From UBA6170 sp034429975 (lineage in GTDB: Bacteria; Chloroflexota; Anaerolineae; Anaerolineales; Anaerolineaceae): a stretch of DNA of 64,000 bases. How positions within the stretch are numbered: position 1 is the first letter of the stretch; each line of letters starts with the position of its first letter. The translations under genes were made by a program, and so were the position numbers. Shown piece after piece: positions 26,126-34,419 of the stretch. The notes beneath the pieces are model-generated. The model was not told the origin of the DNA. It saw only the letters and a list, made by a program, of their open reading frames with translations, and ran no database searches. The stretch spans positions 33,036 through 97,035 of the forward strand of contig DAOUFM010000129.1 in assembly GCA_034429975.1 (NCBI GenBank). Reading direction: 5' to 3'.

Positions 26126-27199
26126 TTAGTCATTTAATTGATAGGTGTTAAAGCTGCTCTTGCAGGGAGAACCCCAGCCAGCATACATTTGACGATTGGT
26201 AAGGTCTATCACCATGGACATGATTGTTTTTTCGCTGTTCAAAACATTTTTATCAATTCCGTGGTTACAGATTGAGTCCGGATAATTGATGTGATCTTTC
26301 TGGATCGCTTGTAATGTTTTTACCGTGTGTTTATTCGTCTGTTTGAGAAGGCGTAAAGCCCGGTAATATCTTACGCGGGTGCTGATTAATTCATCAGGTT
26401 CCTCTTCGATCGTTTGCATCATGGGGTTGATATAAAAATTAGTATGCACCAAATAACCATCCTCTCCATATATTAAACCAAATTGTTTGGCAGAAACTTC
26501 AATGTTGTACATCTCTCCACTTTCGTGAACGAGCATGTGATTATAACCAGCAGCTCTTTGAGGGACTAAAATTTTCCGGATTGCATCGGCTGGGGTGGTG
26601 GCAGATAAAACGGCGCGGGAATAGAGAATTCTAGGAATTCCCAGCCGGCTATCGTTTGGATAAACAGAATCACAACACTGTGCAATCCCGTGAGCATTAA
26701 ATCCAATATTAGGAAGCAGCCCGCCGTAGGTCATTGCCAGAAAAGGAGGTTCGTCAACAGGTTTAGCATGTACTAAAAACACGTCCGGTTCATCCTCAGG
26801 AGTCCAGTCTTCGTTGTGAGCGATTAAAACATCACCTTTGGCTGTCATGATTTGGTTGACTGAGAGAGAGGTACATTTGGTTAGGTGCAGAGCGTCGCTG
26901 GCAACACCTTCCATGGCATTGACTACCCGAATTTCGTCAAAAGCCACATTCGCTCCGGCGGCAATGCCTTTCATCTCCTCCACATATTGCGGGTAACGTT
27001 CTTCAGCAAAGGGGATGTATTTCTTAGCTTGAATAATGGCCCCATCCCAGGTCAGTTGCAATTGATCGTACGCTTTATGAATCATGACTTTGGCGTTTTC
27101 AATGCTATGTTGAACCTGGTTGCGCATGCTTTCCCCAATTTGTTGTCCAATTTCATAATGGGATCCATGCACATCAATGATGGGTAGTTTGGCAGTCAT
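26126..27199 (-). CDS. C45-family N-terminal nucleophile hydrolase/acyltransferase-like protein
   Basis: 357 residues when started at ATG 27199, which has AAGGAG 7 bases upstream; an in-frame start at 27292 would overlap the hydroxylase gene by 59 bases and is rejected. It resembles the acyl-CoA:6-aminopenicillanate acyltransferase group: GSHYEIGQQIGE near the N-terminus, the NAMEG-VASD block, and the candidate self-cleavage site KCTSL with Cys109 as nucleophile, then LIAHNEDW. Such enzymes are made as precursors that cut before the Cys. They act on amide bonds of acylated amino acids or peptides. The natural substrate here is unknown. Confidence 0.82.
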   Translation of the reverse strand: MTAKLPIIDVHGSHYEIGQQIGESMRNQVQHSIENAKVMIHKAYDQLQLTWDGAIIQAKKYIPFAEERYPQYVEEMKGIAAGANVAFDEIRVVNAMEGVASDALHLTKCTSLSVNQIMTAKGDVLIAHNEDWTPEDEPDVFLVHAKPVDEPPFLAMTYGGLLPNIGFNAHGIAQCCDSVYPNDSRLGIPRILYSRAVLSATTPADAIRKILVPQRAAGYNHMLVHESGEMYNIEVSAKQFGLIYGEDGYLVHTNFYINPMMQTIEEEPDELISTRVRYYRALRLLKQTNKHTVKTLQAIQKDHINYPDSICNHGIDKNVLNSEKTIMSMVIDLTNRQMYAGWGSPCKSSFNTYQLND

Positions 27200-27233
27200 A
27201 ATAACTCCTTTCAATCCCCCCGAAATGTGAATA

Positions 27234-27869
27234 TTACTTTTCCTTCGGCAGGGTTGAGAAAACGTAATCCCAAACTGGTGAGCTAACACCAAATAATTGG
27301 TCTGGATATTTGTAATGATGTTGCATATGCAACCGTTTCAGTTGTTTCCAGATGCCTTTCCGCATCGGAAAATGATGTGTTGCGTAATGCATCAGATCAT
27401 AAATTAAGTAACCTATTAAAAAGCCAGTAAAGGCTGGGTATAACCAGGGTGTCACTTTTAGAATAACTGAAAAAATCAGATAGAAAAAACCAAAAAATAG
27501 CAGTGCTAAAGGAATACTCACTGCAGGTGGCATAACCAACCTCGTCTTATCTTTCGGTTGAGCATGATGAATGCCATGAAATAAAAAAGTAATTCGCTCC
27601 TGGCGTTTATTTCTGGGTTTAAAATGAAAAACAAAACGATGCAACAGATACTCTGATAATGTCCAAACGAACAACCCAATCAGTAAGCCAAAAAAAACAA
27701 TCAGAAAATTGCTCATTGGGTTAGCAATACTTAACCATAGCAATAAAATGATGATTGGTAACCATATTACTATAATTGCTATCGGACTCACATGTGTAAA
27801 AAATTCCAAAAAGTTCGACTTAAATAATCGAATAGGCTGCTCATCGTGAATTATTTCAACAGGGGACAT
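27234..27869 (-). CDS. Fatty acid hydroxylase/sterol desaturase family membrane protein
   Basis: 211 residues. A di-iron membrane hydroxylase with the expected histidine clusters: EYLLHRFVFH, FHGIHHAQP, HYATHHFP and LHMQHHYK. Four hydrophobic segments come in two pairs around these. The order and length fit bacterial relatives of fatty acid 2-hydroxylase. It would use O2, so its presence in a genome that otherwise looks anaerobic is notable. It begins 17 bases after tatC and lies in the same minus-strand run. Confidence 0.88.
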   Translation of the reverse strand: MSPVEIIHDEQPIRLFKSNFLEFFTHVSPIAIIVIWLPIIILLLWLSIANPMSNFLIVFFGLLIGLFVWTLSEYLLHRFVFHFKPRNKRQERITFLFHGIHHAQPKDKTRLVMPPAVSIPLALLFFGFFYLIFSVILKVTPWLYPAFTGFLIGYLIYDLMHYATHHFPMRKGIWKQLKRLHMQHHYKYPDQLFGVSSPVWDYVFSTLPKEK

Positions 27870-27886
27870 ATTTTGATCCTTTTAAA

Positions 27887-28606
27887 CTAACGAATAGCAA
27901 TAAAAGCGAACAGGACACTGATAAGATACAGTAAAAATAATGGAATCATAAGAATGAACATATTTACCGGATCCACAGTGGGAGTGATGGCAGCAGCGAC
28001 AACAGCAATTATTACAACGGCTATTCTCCATTGTTTTAATAAAGTATGGGGTGTAACCAAACGAAATTTTGCTAGGGCAAAAACAACGATTGGTAATTCA
28101 AACCCAACGCCTAACCAAAAAATAAGACTGGTTGTGAATTTGATATAACTCAATAAACGAGGGGTGGTTGGTACACCCAGGAAATTAATTAAATAAGGAA
28201 TGGCCACCGGAAGCATGACGAAATATGCAAAGGCAGCCCCCGAAAGAAAGAGAAAAGTAGCGATTGGGATGGTGATAAAAACCCACCGTTTTTCATTTTT
28301 CTCCAACCCGGGAGCGATGAAAAGCAATATTTCAGCAAGAATTACTGGGAAAGCAAAAATAAAGCCAGAAAGAAGGGAGAGACGCATAAAAACGCCAATA
28401 TTTTCAGTGACTTCAATAGACTGTAGATTTTGAATTCCGCCGACTGGAACGGTTATAAAGTCGAGCAAGACCGGAACGAAGGCAAAACTTGCAAAAGTTG
28501 TCACAGCTAAGGCAATTACAGAGACAAATATTCGCTTCCGTAATTCATCGATATGGCCCCATATTGACATGTTTGTGATCATATTCGTTTTACTTTTTTC
28601 TGTCAT
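27887..28606 (-). CDS. tatC: Twin-arginine translocase subunit TatC
   Basis: 239 residues, six membrane segments. TatC recognises the RR motif of folded substrates together with TatB. The cytoplasmic N-terminal signature WGHIDELRKRIFVS and the loop after helix 2 (EILLFIAPGLEKNEKRW) are the known signal-peptide-binding surface and are intact. It is third in a tatA-tatB-tatC order. Its likely cargo includes the Tat-signal ferredoxins at 33.6 and 36.9 kb and the RdhA-like protein at 41.7 kb. Confidence 0.97.
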   Translation of the reverse strand: MTEKSKTNMITNMSIWGHIDELRKRIFVSVIALAVTTFASFAFVPVLLDFITVPVGGIQNLQSIEVTENIGVFMRLSLLSGFIFAFPVILAEILLFIAPGLEKNEKRWVFITIPIATFLFLSGAAFAYFVMLPVAIPYLINFLGVPTTPRLLSYIKFTTSLIFWLGVGFELPIVVFALAKFRLVTPHTLLKQWRIAVVIIAVVAAAITPTVDPVNMFILMIPLFLLYLISVLFAFIAIR

Positions 28607-28660
28607 CTGTACGGTGGTTTTATTGAGTCTATAGCTATCTAGTAAATTAAAAAAGCGATA

Positions 28661-29122
28661 TTAACTGGTTTCATCGACGGATTGAGGTTTTGATTCGGAA
28701 GAATCCACCTCAATTTTGGACTCTTCAGGTTCCTCGGCAAGCTGGGAAGATTCATTGGCACCAATCTCTTTTGTTTCTTCAGAAATGGGTTCGGTCTTTT
28801 TTTCCGGGGAAGAGGTTTGTTTTTTGGAATTAGCCGGATCAATTGGAACCGAAATATTGCCGATATTCTTAAGCGAATCGGTTGTTGATTTGATATTTTT
28901 TAAGTCTTCCTCAATACCCGCTTCACGGATGATTTTGGTTGGGATTTCTCGGATTTCCCGAGAAGTATTCATAATGGTTGCCCAAAGAGGGGACTTTACG
29001 ACCTTTCGCAGCATAACTCCAAGTTTTCTGGCATTAATTACCATGTTTTTCGGTCCTAAGACTAAAACCATGATAATTAAAATAAATACTAGCTCAAGTG
29101 GTCCGATACCAAGAAAACTCAT
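28661..29122 (-). CDS. tatB: TatA/TatB family protein, TatB-like
   Basis: 153 residues: one N-terminal membrane helix (residues 7-22, IGPLELVFILIIMVLVLGPK with the conserved Gly-Pro before the amphipathic helix), an amphipathic helix to about residue 60, then a charged Glu/Ser/Lys tail. The length and position before tatC favour the TatB role, though Chloroflexota can use TatA-like proteins for both jobs. Confidence 0.88.
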   Translation of the reverse strand: MSFLGIGPLELVFILIIMVLVLGPKNMVINARKLGVMLRKVVKSPLWATIMNTSREIREIPTKIIREAGIEEDLKNIKSTTDSLKNIGNISVPIDPANSKKQTSSPEKKTEPISEETKEIGANESSQLAEEPEESKIEVDSSESKPQSVDETS

Positions 29123-29164
29123 AGAATAATAACCAGATATTAATAGTTATGACAAAGAAAAGGA

Positions 29165-29326
29165 TTATTCGTCTTTATTGTCTTCTTTTTTATCGCCAGT
29201 TAAACCATCTCGAAATGAGCGGATTCCGCTACCTAACTCGCCTGCTATCTTACTGATCCGACCAACGCCGAAAAGTAAGACAATGATTACGAGGATGATG
29301 ATTAATTCAGTTGGTCCAAAACGCAT
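29165..29326 (-). CDS. tatA: Twin-arginine translocase pore subunit TatA
   Basis: 53 codons. It reads MRFGPTELIIILVIIVLLFG, then VGRISKIAGELGSGIRSFRDG, and a short Lys/Asp/Glu tail: one membrane helix with the polar start, the FG hinge (residues 19-20) and the amphipathic helix of TatA. AAGGAG lies 8 bases before the ATG at 29326. It is the first gene of the minus-strand tat run and is separated from tatB by 42 bases. Confidence 0.93.
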   Translation of the reverse strand: MRFGPTELIIILVIIVLLFGVGRISKIAGELGSGIRSFRDGLTGDKKEDNKDE

Positions 29327-29419
29327 ATTGATTACTCCTTAATTGTTTGTGTAAACATTATAACACGCAATATTTGACAAAATAATCACCATTTTTGTCA
29401 TAGAAAATCCTTGCGTTTA

Positions 29420-30484
29420 TCATAAAATTTGTTCAGATTTTGACTGATTTTCGATAAAAATGGATTGGGTAGGATAGGAAAACTCGATCCCATTATTGAT
29501 AAAATTTTCAAGCATATTGATTAGGATTCTTTGTTTTATATCTAAATTGCTCTCCGAATCAGTGGAATTTACTTTGTAAACCAGTTCAAAATTAATTGAA
29601 AAATCTCCAAACTCAAGTAGATGGATATGTTCTACCGTCACCGCTTTTTCCTTTGCGAGGATTTGTTTAATAATTTCTGGTATTTGCTTTAATTTTTCCG
29701 GAGAAGTTTGGTAAGTGACTCCGAATTTTATGACTACCTGGCGATTTCTAGGATGTTTAAAATTTAAAATTCTGGATTTGACTAAATCTGAATTAGAAAA
29801 AATAATTTGTTCTCCCGAGATACTTTTTAAACGCGTACTTTTAAGTCCTATTTTCTGAACAACCCCTTTTAAATCATCTACTTGAATAAAATCACCAACA
29901 TGAAAGGGCTTATCGATTGAGATGGATAACGAAGCAAATAAATCACCTAAAATACTTTGAACTGCCAGACCGATAATGATGCCGCCAACTCCCAGACTGG
30001 TCAACAAGGCTGTTATTTTTACTCCCGGGATATTATCAATAATTAGAATAACGATTACGCTACCCAGCAGTATGCGAAGGACGGTTTTTACTAGATTCAA
30101 GGTAGTCGGATCGCTACTTTCGTCGAGTTTGGTGAGATGAAGGTTGATCATCCAACTTAAAAGATAATTGGCCCAAATGCCAACTTGAATCCAGAAGGTG
30201 ATGATAAAAATTGTTTTTAAATAAAGAATCGCTTTATTGTCTAATGTTAACCAATTGGCACCCAAATAAATACTCAAAACCAGAAGAAAGAAATAATTGG
30301 TCTTAAAAGTAAAAAGTTGAAAGAGCGTGTAAGTTATCGTCCCGTCTTTTTGTTGAATTAATTTCATCCGACTTTTGGTAAAACGAATAATAAAATGAAA
30401 AAAAACAAAGAGAATAACAAATGTTGAGATTGATCGAAACCACGAAACCAGTGGATTATTCAAAATTAGGAAGTCTTCCATCAC
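29420..30484 (-). CDS. MscS family small-conductance mechanosensitive channel
   Basis: 354 residues. About four membrane helices, the last of which is the pore-lining type (LLTSLGVGGIIIGLAVQSILGDLFAS), then the beta domain with the MscS signature FHVGDFIQVDDLKGVVQKIGLKS and the SNSDLVKSRILNF segment. It releases osmolytes on hypo-osmotic stress. Single gene, with its own promoter region shared with the divergent histidine kinase gene. Confidence 0.93.
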   Translation of the reverse strand: MMEDFLILNNPLVSWFRSISTFVILFVFFHFIIRFTKSRMKLIQQKDGTITYTLFQLFTFKTNYFFLLVLSIYLGANWLTLDNKAILYLKTIFIITFWIQVGIWANYLLSWMINLHLTKLDESSDPTTLNLVKTVLRILLGSVIVILIIDNIPGVKITALLTSLGVGGIIIGLAVQSILGDLFASLSISIDKPFHVGDFIQVDDLKGVVQKIGLKSTRLKSISGEQIIFSNSDLVKSRILNFKHPRNRQVVIKFGVTYQTSPEKLKQIPEIIKQILAKEKAVTVEHIHLLEFGDFSINFELVYKVNSTDSESNLDIKQRILINMLENFINNGIEFSYPTQSIFIENQSKSEQIL

Positions 30485-30793
30485 AAACTCCTTGTGATTT
30501 ATTTAATTAGATTTTAGCATGGAGGGCTCGAGTTAAAAAAGGATTAAAAATTACAATGGTTATCAATTATCCAGACAATCATCATTTATAAGGATGAATT
30601 AGTATTATTTTTTATCATAATATGCTAGCATAATATTTTAGAATAAGAAATTTAAAAAAATTGAATAAAAAGCTCACCCATTTTTTTTTTGAGAAAACGA
30701 CAGTTGTTAATAATTTGTGGTTTATTTATCAAAACTTCAAATCGGACCGTTTAATTCTTGATCATGATCGAAGCCTTCCTCGCCAATTAATAA
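30485..30793. promoter_or_regulatory. Divergent intergenic region between mscS and histidine kinase genes
   Basis: 309 very AT-rich bases without a gene. It holds two perfect palindromes: TATGCTAGCATA (30621-30632) and GATCATGATC (30760-30769), the latter 24 bases before the kinase start. Either could be an operator; no confident -35/-10 pair was picked out. Confidence 0.35.
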
Positions 30794-32542
30794 ATGATTA
30801 ATAATAAAAAGATAAGATCAATTAAAGTAACCAATCCCCAATTAACTGGGAAAAATAACCCAATGGCTGACATGAATTTTGCAACCATCAATGAAAAGAC
30901 CAGACTTCGCATTTTGAATGAGGTTGGTTTAACCGTTACCCAATTATTGGACTTAAATAAAATTCTCGAATACATCCAAAGAGTTTTACGTGAGAAATTA
31001 GGCATTGCCCGTAGTTTAATTTATCTTTGGGATGATGATGAGCATAACTACGTTTTATCCAGTTACTATGGAATTGATCCTGTAGCAATCAGTGAAATCA
31101 ATGAGCGTAGGAAAAAGGACCTGGACTTAGTACGTCAAATCGCTGTAACCAGGAAAACAATATTGCTCGCTAATATTGTTGAGGACACACGTTTCTCAGA
31201 TCAAATTAGAAATAAATTTAAAAGCAACTTTTATTTTGGTTTTCCACTTCTTTCAAGAAACACAGTCATTGGTGTAATAGAATTAATTTCTCCTTCATTA
31301 GGAAAATTTGATAAAGAAATGATTTATTTTCTGGAAACACTGGGCCAGGAAATTGGTATCGCTATTGATAATGCTACTTTGGTAGCCAGTTCCAGGAAAC
31401 ACCAGGATGATGTCTTAACTTTATATCAGTTAGGGATAAAAATTTCTTCCTCGCTCATTTTAAGTGAAGTACTTGATGCTGTCGCTGAGTCGGCCCGGAC
31501 TTTATTGAAAAGTGATCTGGGCATTATAGGTCTGTATCGGGAAAGCTGTCAGGAAATTAAAATTTGGTCAGTGAATGGAGTTGGCGGAGAAGCCCTGGAT
31601 GGATTAACTTTCTTTACAGATCAAGATGGATTAGGAAAGGCTTTGTTAGAGGGTGAGGTTGTTACAGAATCTGATTTTCGTGTAAACGAAGCCCAATCTC
31701 TTTATCAGGTAGATTTTCAGGATTTTAATGCATATCTTGCGATCCCTCTCCATTTAGGGGATAAATTCTTAGGAGCTATTGGCGTTCTTTCTAAAAAGAG
31801 ACGCCAGTTTTCTGAAAACGATATTCAATTGTTAAAACAACTTGGTTACCATGTATTTGTATCTATTGAAAATGCTCGTCTTCATCAACAACTACGATAT
31901 ACAGCCACTTTAGAAGAACAAAATCGTTTGGCAAGAGAACTACATGACAATCTGGCTCAGGCAATGGGGTATATCAAAATCAAAGCAATTATGGCGAATG
32001 ATATGGTAACCCGGCAAGATCTTGAGAAATCCAAAGAACATTTAAATGAGTTAATAAAAACTACCAGTGTTTTGTACACTGATATCAGGGAAGCAATTTT
32101 CAATTTAAGAAATACAGATTCGCATCAAGAGAATTTTATCTATGCTTTACAGGAATACCTGGATGAATATGAGCTGCATTATGGAGTAGATGTAAGAGTT
32201 TCTGTAGATGATAACTCCTCGCTTGAATTTCCACCAGAAGTGGCCAATCAATTATTCCGCATTATTCAAGAAGCGCTCTCAAATGTGCGGAAACATGCCT
32301 GTGCGCAAAGAGTCTGGATTAAGTGCTGGCAGGAACAAAGTAATATTTTTATCAGCATTGAAGATGATGGAAGCGGTTTTGATCTACAACGAATTAGCGG
32401 CGATAATAAATCTAAACAAAGTTTTGGAATACAAATAATGGAAGAGCGCACCCATCAAATTCATGGGAAATTCTCGATAAAGTCAGAACCAGGTTTGGGA
32501 ACAAAAATTGAGCTAAAAATTCCATCGGTTTATATCCGCTAA
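30794..32542 (+). CDS. Soluble GAF-domain histidine kinase (NarX/DegS type)
   Basis: 582 residues with no membrane segment, so a cytoplasmic sensor. Two GAF domains (about 25-190 and 205-370) precede a HisKA_3 dimerisation domain with the phospho-acceptor in LARELHDNLAQ and a HATPase domain with QEALSNVRKHA (N box) and DDGSGFD (G1). GAF domains of this group bind small ligands, haem or Fe-S clusters; no Cys-rich cluster site is evident. The response regulator gene follows 9 bases later. No convincing ribosome site precedes the ATG. It lies directly upstream of the tungstoenzyme cluster in the same direction and is the obvious candidate to control it. Confidence 0.9.
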   Translation: MINNKKIRSIKVTNPQLTGKNNPMADMNFATINEKTRLRILNEVGLTVTQLLDLNKILEYIQRVLREKLGIARSLIYLWDDDEHNYVLSSYYGIDPVAISEINERRKKDLDLVRQIAVTRKTILLANIVEDTRFSDQIRNKFKSNFYFGFPLLSRNTVIGVIELISPSLGKFDKEMIYFLETLGQEIGIAIDNATLVASSRKHQDDVLTLYQLGIKISSSLILSEVLDAVAESARTLLKSDLGIIGLYRESCQEIKIWSVNGVGGEALDGLTFFTDQDGLGKALLEGEVVTESDFRVNEAQSLYQVDFQDFNAYLAIPLHLGDKFLGAIGVLSKKRRQFSENDIQLLKQLGYHVFVSIENARLHQQLRYTATLEEQNRLARELHDNLAQAMGYIKIKAIMANDMVTRQDLEKSKEHLNELIKTTSVLYTDIREAIFNLRNTDSHQENFIYALQEYLDEYELHYGVDVRVSVDDNSSLEFPPEVANQLFRIIQEALSNVRKHACAQRVWIKCWQEQSNIFISIEDDGSGFDLQRISGDNKSKQSFGIQIMEERTHQIHGKFSIKSEPGLGTKIELKIPSVYIR

Positions 32543-32551
32543 GGAGAATTG

Positions 32552-33229
32552 ATGATGTTAAAAGTGATGCTTGTGGATGATCATGCTTTATTTAGAAAAG
32601 GGCTGGCTTCCCTATTGTCTATTCAGGAAAACATCAAGGTAATCGGTGAAGCCAGCAATGGATTGGAAGCCATTGAATTTGCAAAAATCTTGCGTCCAGA
32701 TCTCATTATGATGGATATTCATATGCCAAAATGTAATGGGTTGGAAGCTACTCGGGAAATTAAAAAAATACTGCCCGAGACAAGAATCGTAATTCTTACT
32801 GCTTCCGAAGAAGATCAAAATTTATTCGAAGCCATGAAAATTGGGGCTCAAGGTTACCTTTTAAAAGATCTGGAGCTGCACCAATTATTAGACTTATTGC
32901 AATCGATCTCAAAAGGCGAAGCGATTCTTTCCAGCGCAATGGCGACAAAAATTTTCCAGGAATTCAGCCGGGCAGGGCATAGCCGGACTACCAATGAAGA
33001 GATCCAGGAAGAACTTACGGAACGTGAGAACACAATTTTAAAATATGTTGCTCAGGGGTTAATGAACAAAGAAATTGCGGATGAATTGGGGATATCTGAA
33101 AATACAGTCAAAATTCATCTTCGAAATATTCTTGAAAAACTGCATCTGCGCAATAGAATCCAGGCAGCAGTCTATGCTGTTCGGCAGGGTATCGCAGATC
33201 AGGAAACTGAAGAGAAAAAACTAAATTAA
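32552..33229 (+). CDS. NarL/FixJ-type response regulator
   Basis: 225 residues. Receiver domain with the acidic pair VDDH near the start, phospho-acceptor Asp in LIMMDIHMP and Lys in YLLKD; C-terminal LuxR-type helix-turn-helix with LTERENTILKYVAQG and ISENTVKIHLRNILEKL. ATG 32552 is chosen because AAGGAG lies 5 bases before it; a TTG one codon upstream is less likely. Paired with the kinase just upstream. The first gene beyond it, 350 bases away, starts the tungstoenzyme locus. Confidence 0.94.
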   Translation: MMLKVMLVDDHALFRKGLASLLSIQENIKVIGEASNGLEAIEFAKILRPDLIMMDIHMPKCNGLEATREIKKILPETRIVILTASEEDQNLFEAMKIGAQGYLLKDLELHQLLDLLQSISKGEAILSSAMATKIFQEFSRAGHSRTTNEEIQEELTERENTILKYVAQGLMNKEIADELGISENTVKIHLRNILEKLHLRNRIQAAVYAVRQGIADQETEEKKLN

Positions 33230-33579
33230 GTGTGTTTTGAACTAAATAACCCATTCGAGCTATAGAAAATTATCCATTTGATTAATACAAATTATCCTTT
33301 GTAATATTATCATTACAACAAATTTTTGATATCCTGTATATATTACAGTTCATATCTAATCCTTCATATTGAATAAAGCTACCATTTAAGAAAACAATTA
33401 AAAATGCACAATAGTAATCAATACGGCAAACCTTTCGTTTTTCCCCTGCGAGTGAGCAGGGCTTGTATCGTTTAAAAAATAATTTTTTGTAGAAAGGAGT
33501 GAATTACTAAATATTATTTTGTAAGTTGGATTTTGTTACATTATTGACGCAATAAAAATTAGTTAGAGGAGGTGTTCGT
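33230..33579 (+). promoter_or_regulatory. Promoter and long leader of tungstoenzyme unit 1
   Basis: A gene-free stretch. TAACCCATTCGAGCTAT (33247-33263) lies 15 bases before TTGATT (33278-33283), which with a 16-base spacer precedes TGTAAT (33300-33305). Exactly the same arrangement and spacing occurs before unit 2 at 36.6 kb. Transcription would start near 33313, leaving about 265 bases of leader. The leader has a small hairpin, CCCTGC/GCAGGG at 33444-33461, and an AAAGGAG at about 33493-33500 that leads to no real gene. The true gene has AGAGGAGGTG before its ATG. Confidence 0.6.
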
Positions 33580-34419
33580 ATGGCGGAGGTAAAACGGAGA
33601 GACGAGACTCCCAATCCCACTAAAGAACCAAAAAAAGAAACAAAAGACACACCATCTGGTGGAGTATCGCGACGTGAATTTCTCATTGGTTCTGGCGCTG
33701 GGGTAGCTGGTCTCGTAATTGGCGGTGTCGTAGGGAATCAATTAATTGGAAAACCAGCTGCGCCTGCAGTTGTTGTCCCAGATGTTGTAGCACCAGCAGA
33801 GGGAGCTGAATCACCCTATAAATCTGGGTATACCCTAATGTTTGATCCTGTTCAATGCACCGGATGCATGTTATGTGCAGCAGCCTGTTCAGAAAAATAT
33901 GGCGCATTCCTTCACCCAGAGGAAACAGCTCATGTTTTGAGTCTTGAATTTGCGAGAATTCGACCAATGCGTTTCCAATATGTTGATGTGGTAAATGTGT
34001 GTTCTTATTGTACTCTGTTGGAATTTTCTGAAGGTTCAACGAAATTCCCTTGTGAAGCTGTTTGTCCTGAAGAAGCCATTATCACAGTTCCGGAAGGTGA
34101 AGGTGTCGAAGGTTACTATGGTATGGGTTATAAATGGGTTGATCGGGACAAATGTCTGGGCGTTGACAAATGTTGGCGCTGCGCTGAAATCTGTGAAGAC
34201 CAATTCGCCAGTGGTATGTCTTATGACCCAATTGACCGAAAAGCTCAAGTTTGTAGTCGTTGCGGCGGCGATCCTGAATGTGTCCGAGCCTGCCCAGAGC
34301 CTGGAGCATTAACTTGGGTACCAGCCGGTCGAAACGGTCGAGAATATGCCTATCATCCTTCGGATATGGCTGAATTACTTTACAGAAAAATGTATTCAAC
34401 AGTGAGGGAAGAATTATAA
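33580..34419 (+). CDS. Tat-exported four-cluster ferredoxin subunit, copy 1
   Basis: 279 residues. The N-terminus has a twin-arginine signal: VSRREFLIGSGAG (Arg31-Arg32) and a hydrophobic stretch to about residue 57, then an Ala/Pro/Val linker. The rest carries four ferredoxin-type cysteine groups: CTGCMLCAAAC, CSYCTLLEF with a later CEAVCPEEA, CLGVDKCWRCAEIC and CSRCGGDPECVRACP, as in DmsB/YdhY-type electron-transfer subunits with four [4Fe-4S] clusters. The stop overlaps the start of the AOR gene by one base (TAATG), so the two are made together. It should wire the tungsten enzyme to a partner. A Tat signal on the small subunit suggests the pair is exported folded. Confidence 0.9.
   Translation: MAEVKRRDETPNPTKEPKKETKDTPSGGVSRREFLIGSGAGVAGLVIGGVVGNQLIGKPAAPAVVVPDVVAPAEGAESPYKSGYTLMFDPVQCTGCMLCAAACSEKYGAFLHPEETAHVLSLEFARIRPMRFQYVDVVNVCSYCTLLEFSEGSTKFPCEAVCPEEAIITVPEGEGVEGYYGMGYKWVDRDKCLGVDKCWRCAEICEDQFASGMSYDPIDRKAQVCSRCGGDPECVRACPEPGALTWVPAGRNGREYAYHPSDMAELLYRKMYSTVREEL

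Noticed and set aside
27200..27292. Longer start for the C45 hydrolase gene
   Set aside because: Would overlap the hydroxylase gene and has no ribosome site; the ATG at 27199 has AAGGAG and begins the conserved domain.
28716..29129. 137-codon plus-strand frame
   Set aside because: Antisense to tatB, Ser-rich because of the Glu/Ser tail on the other strand.
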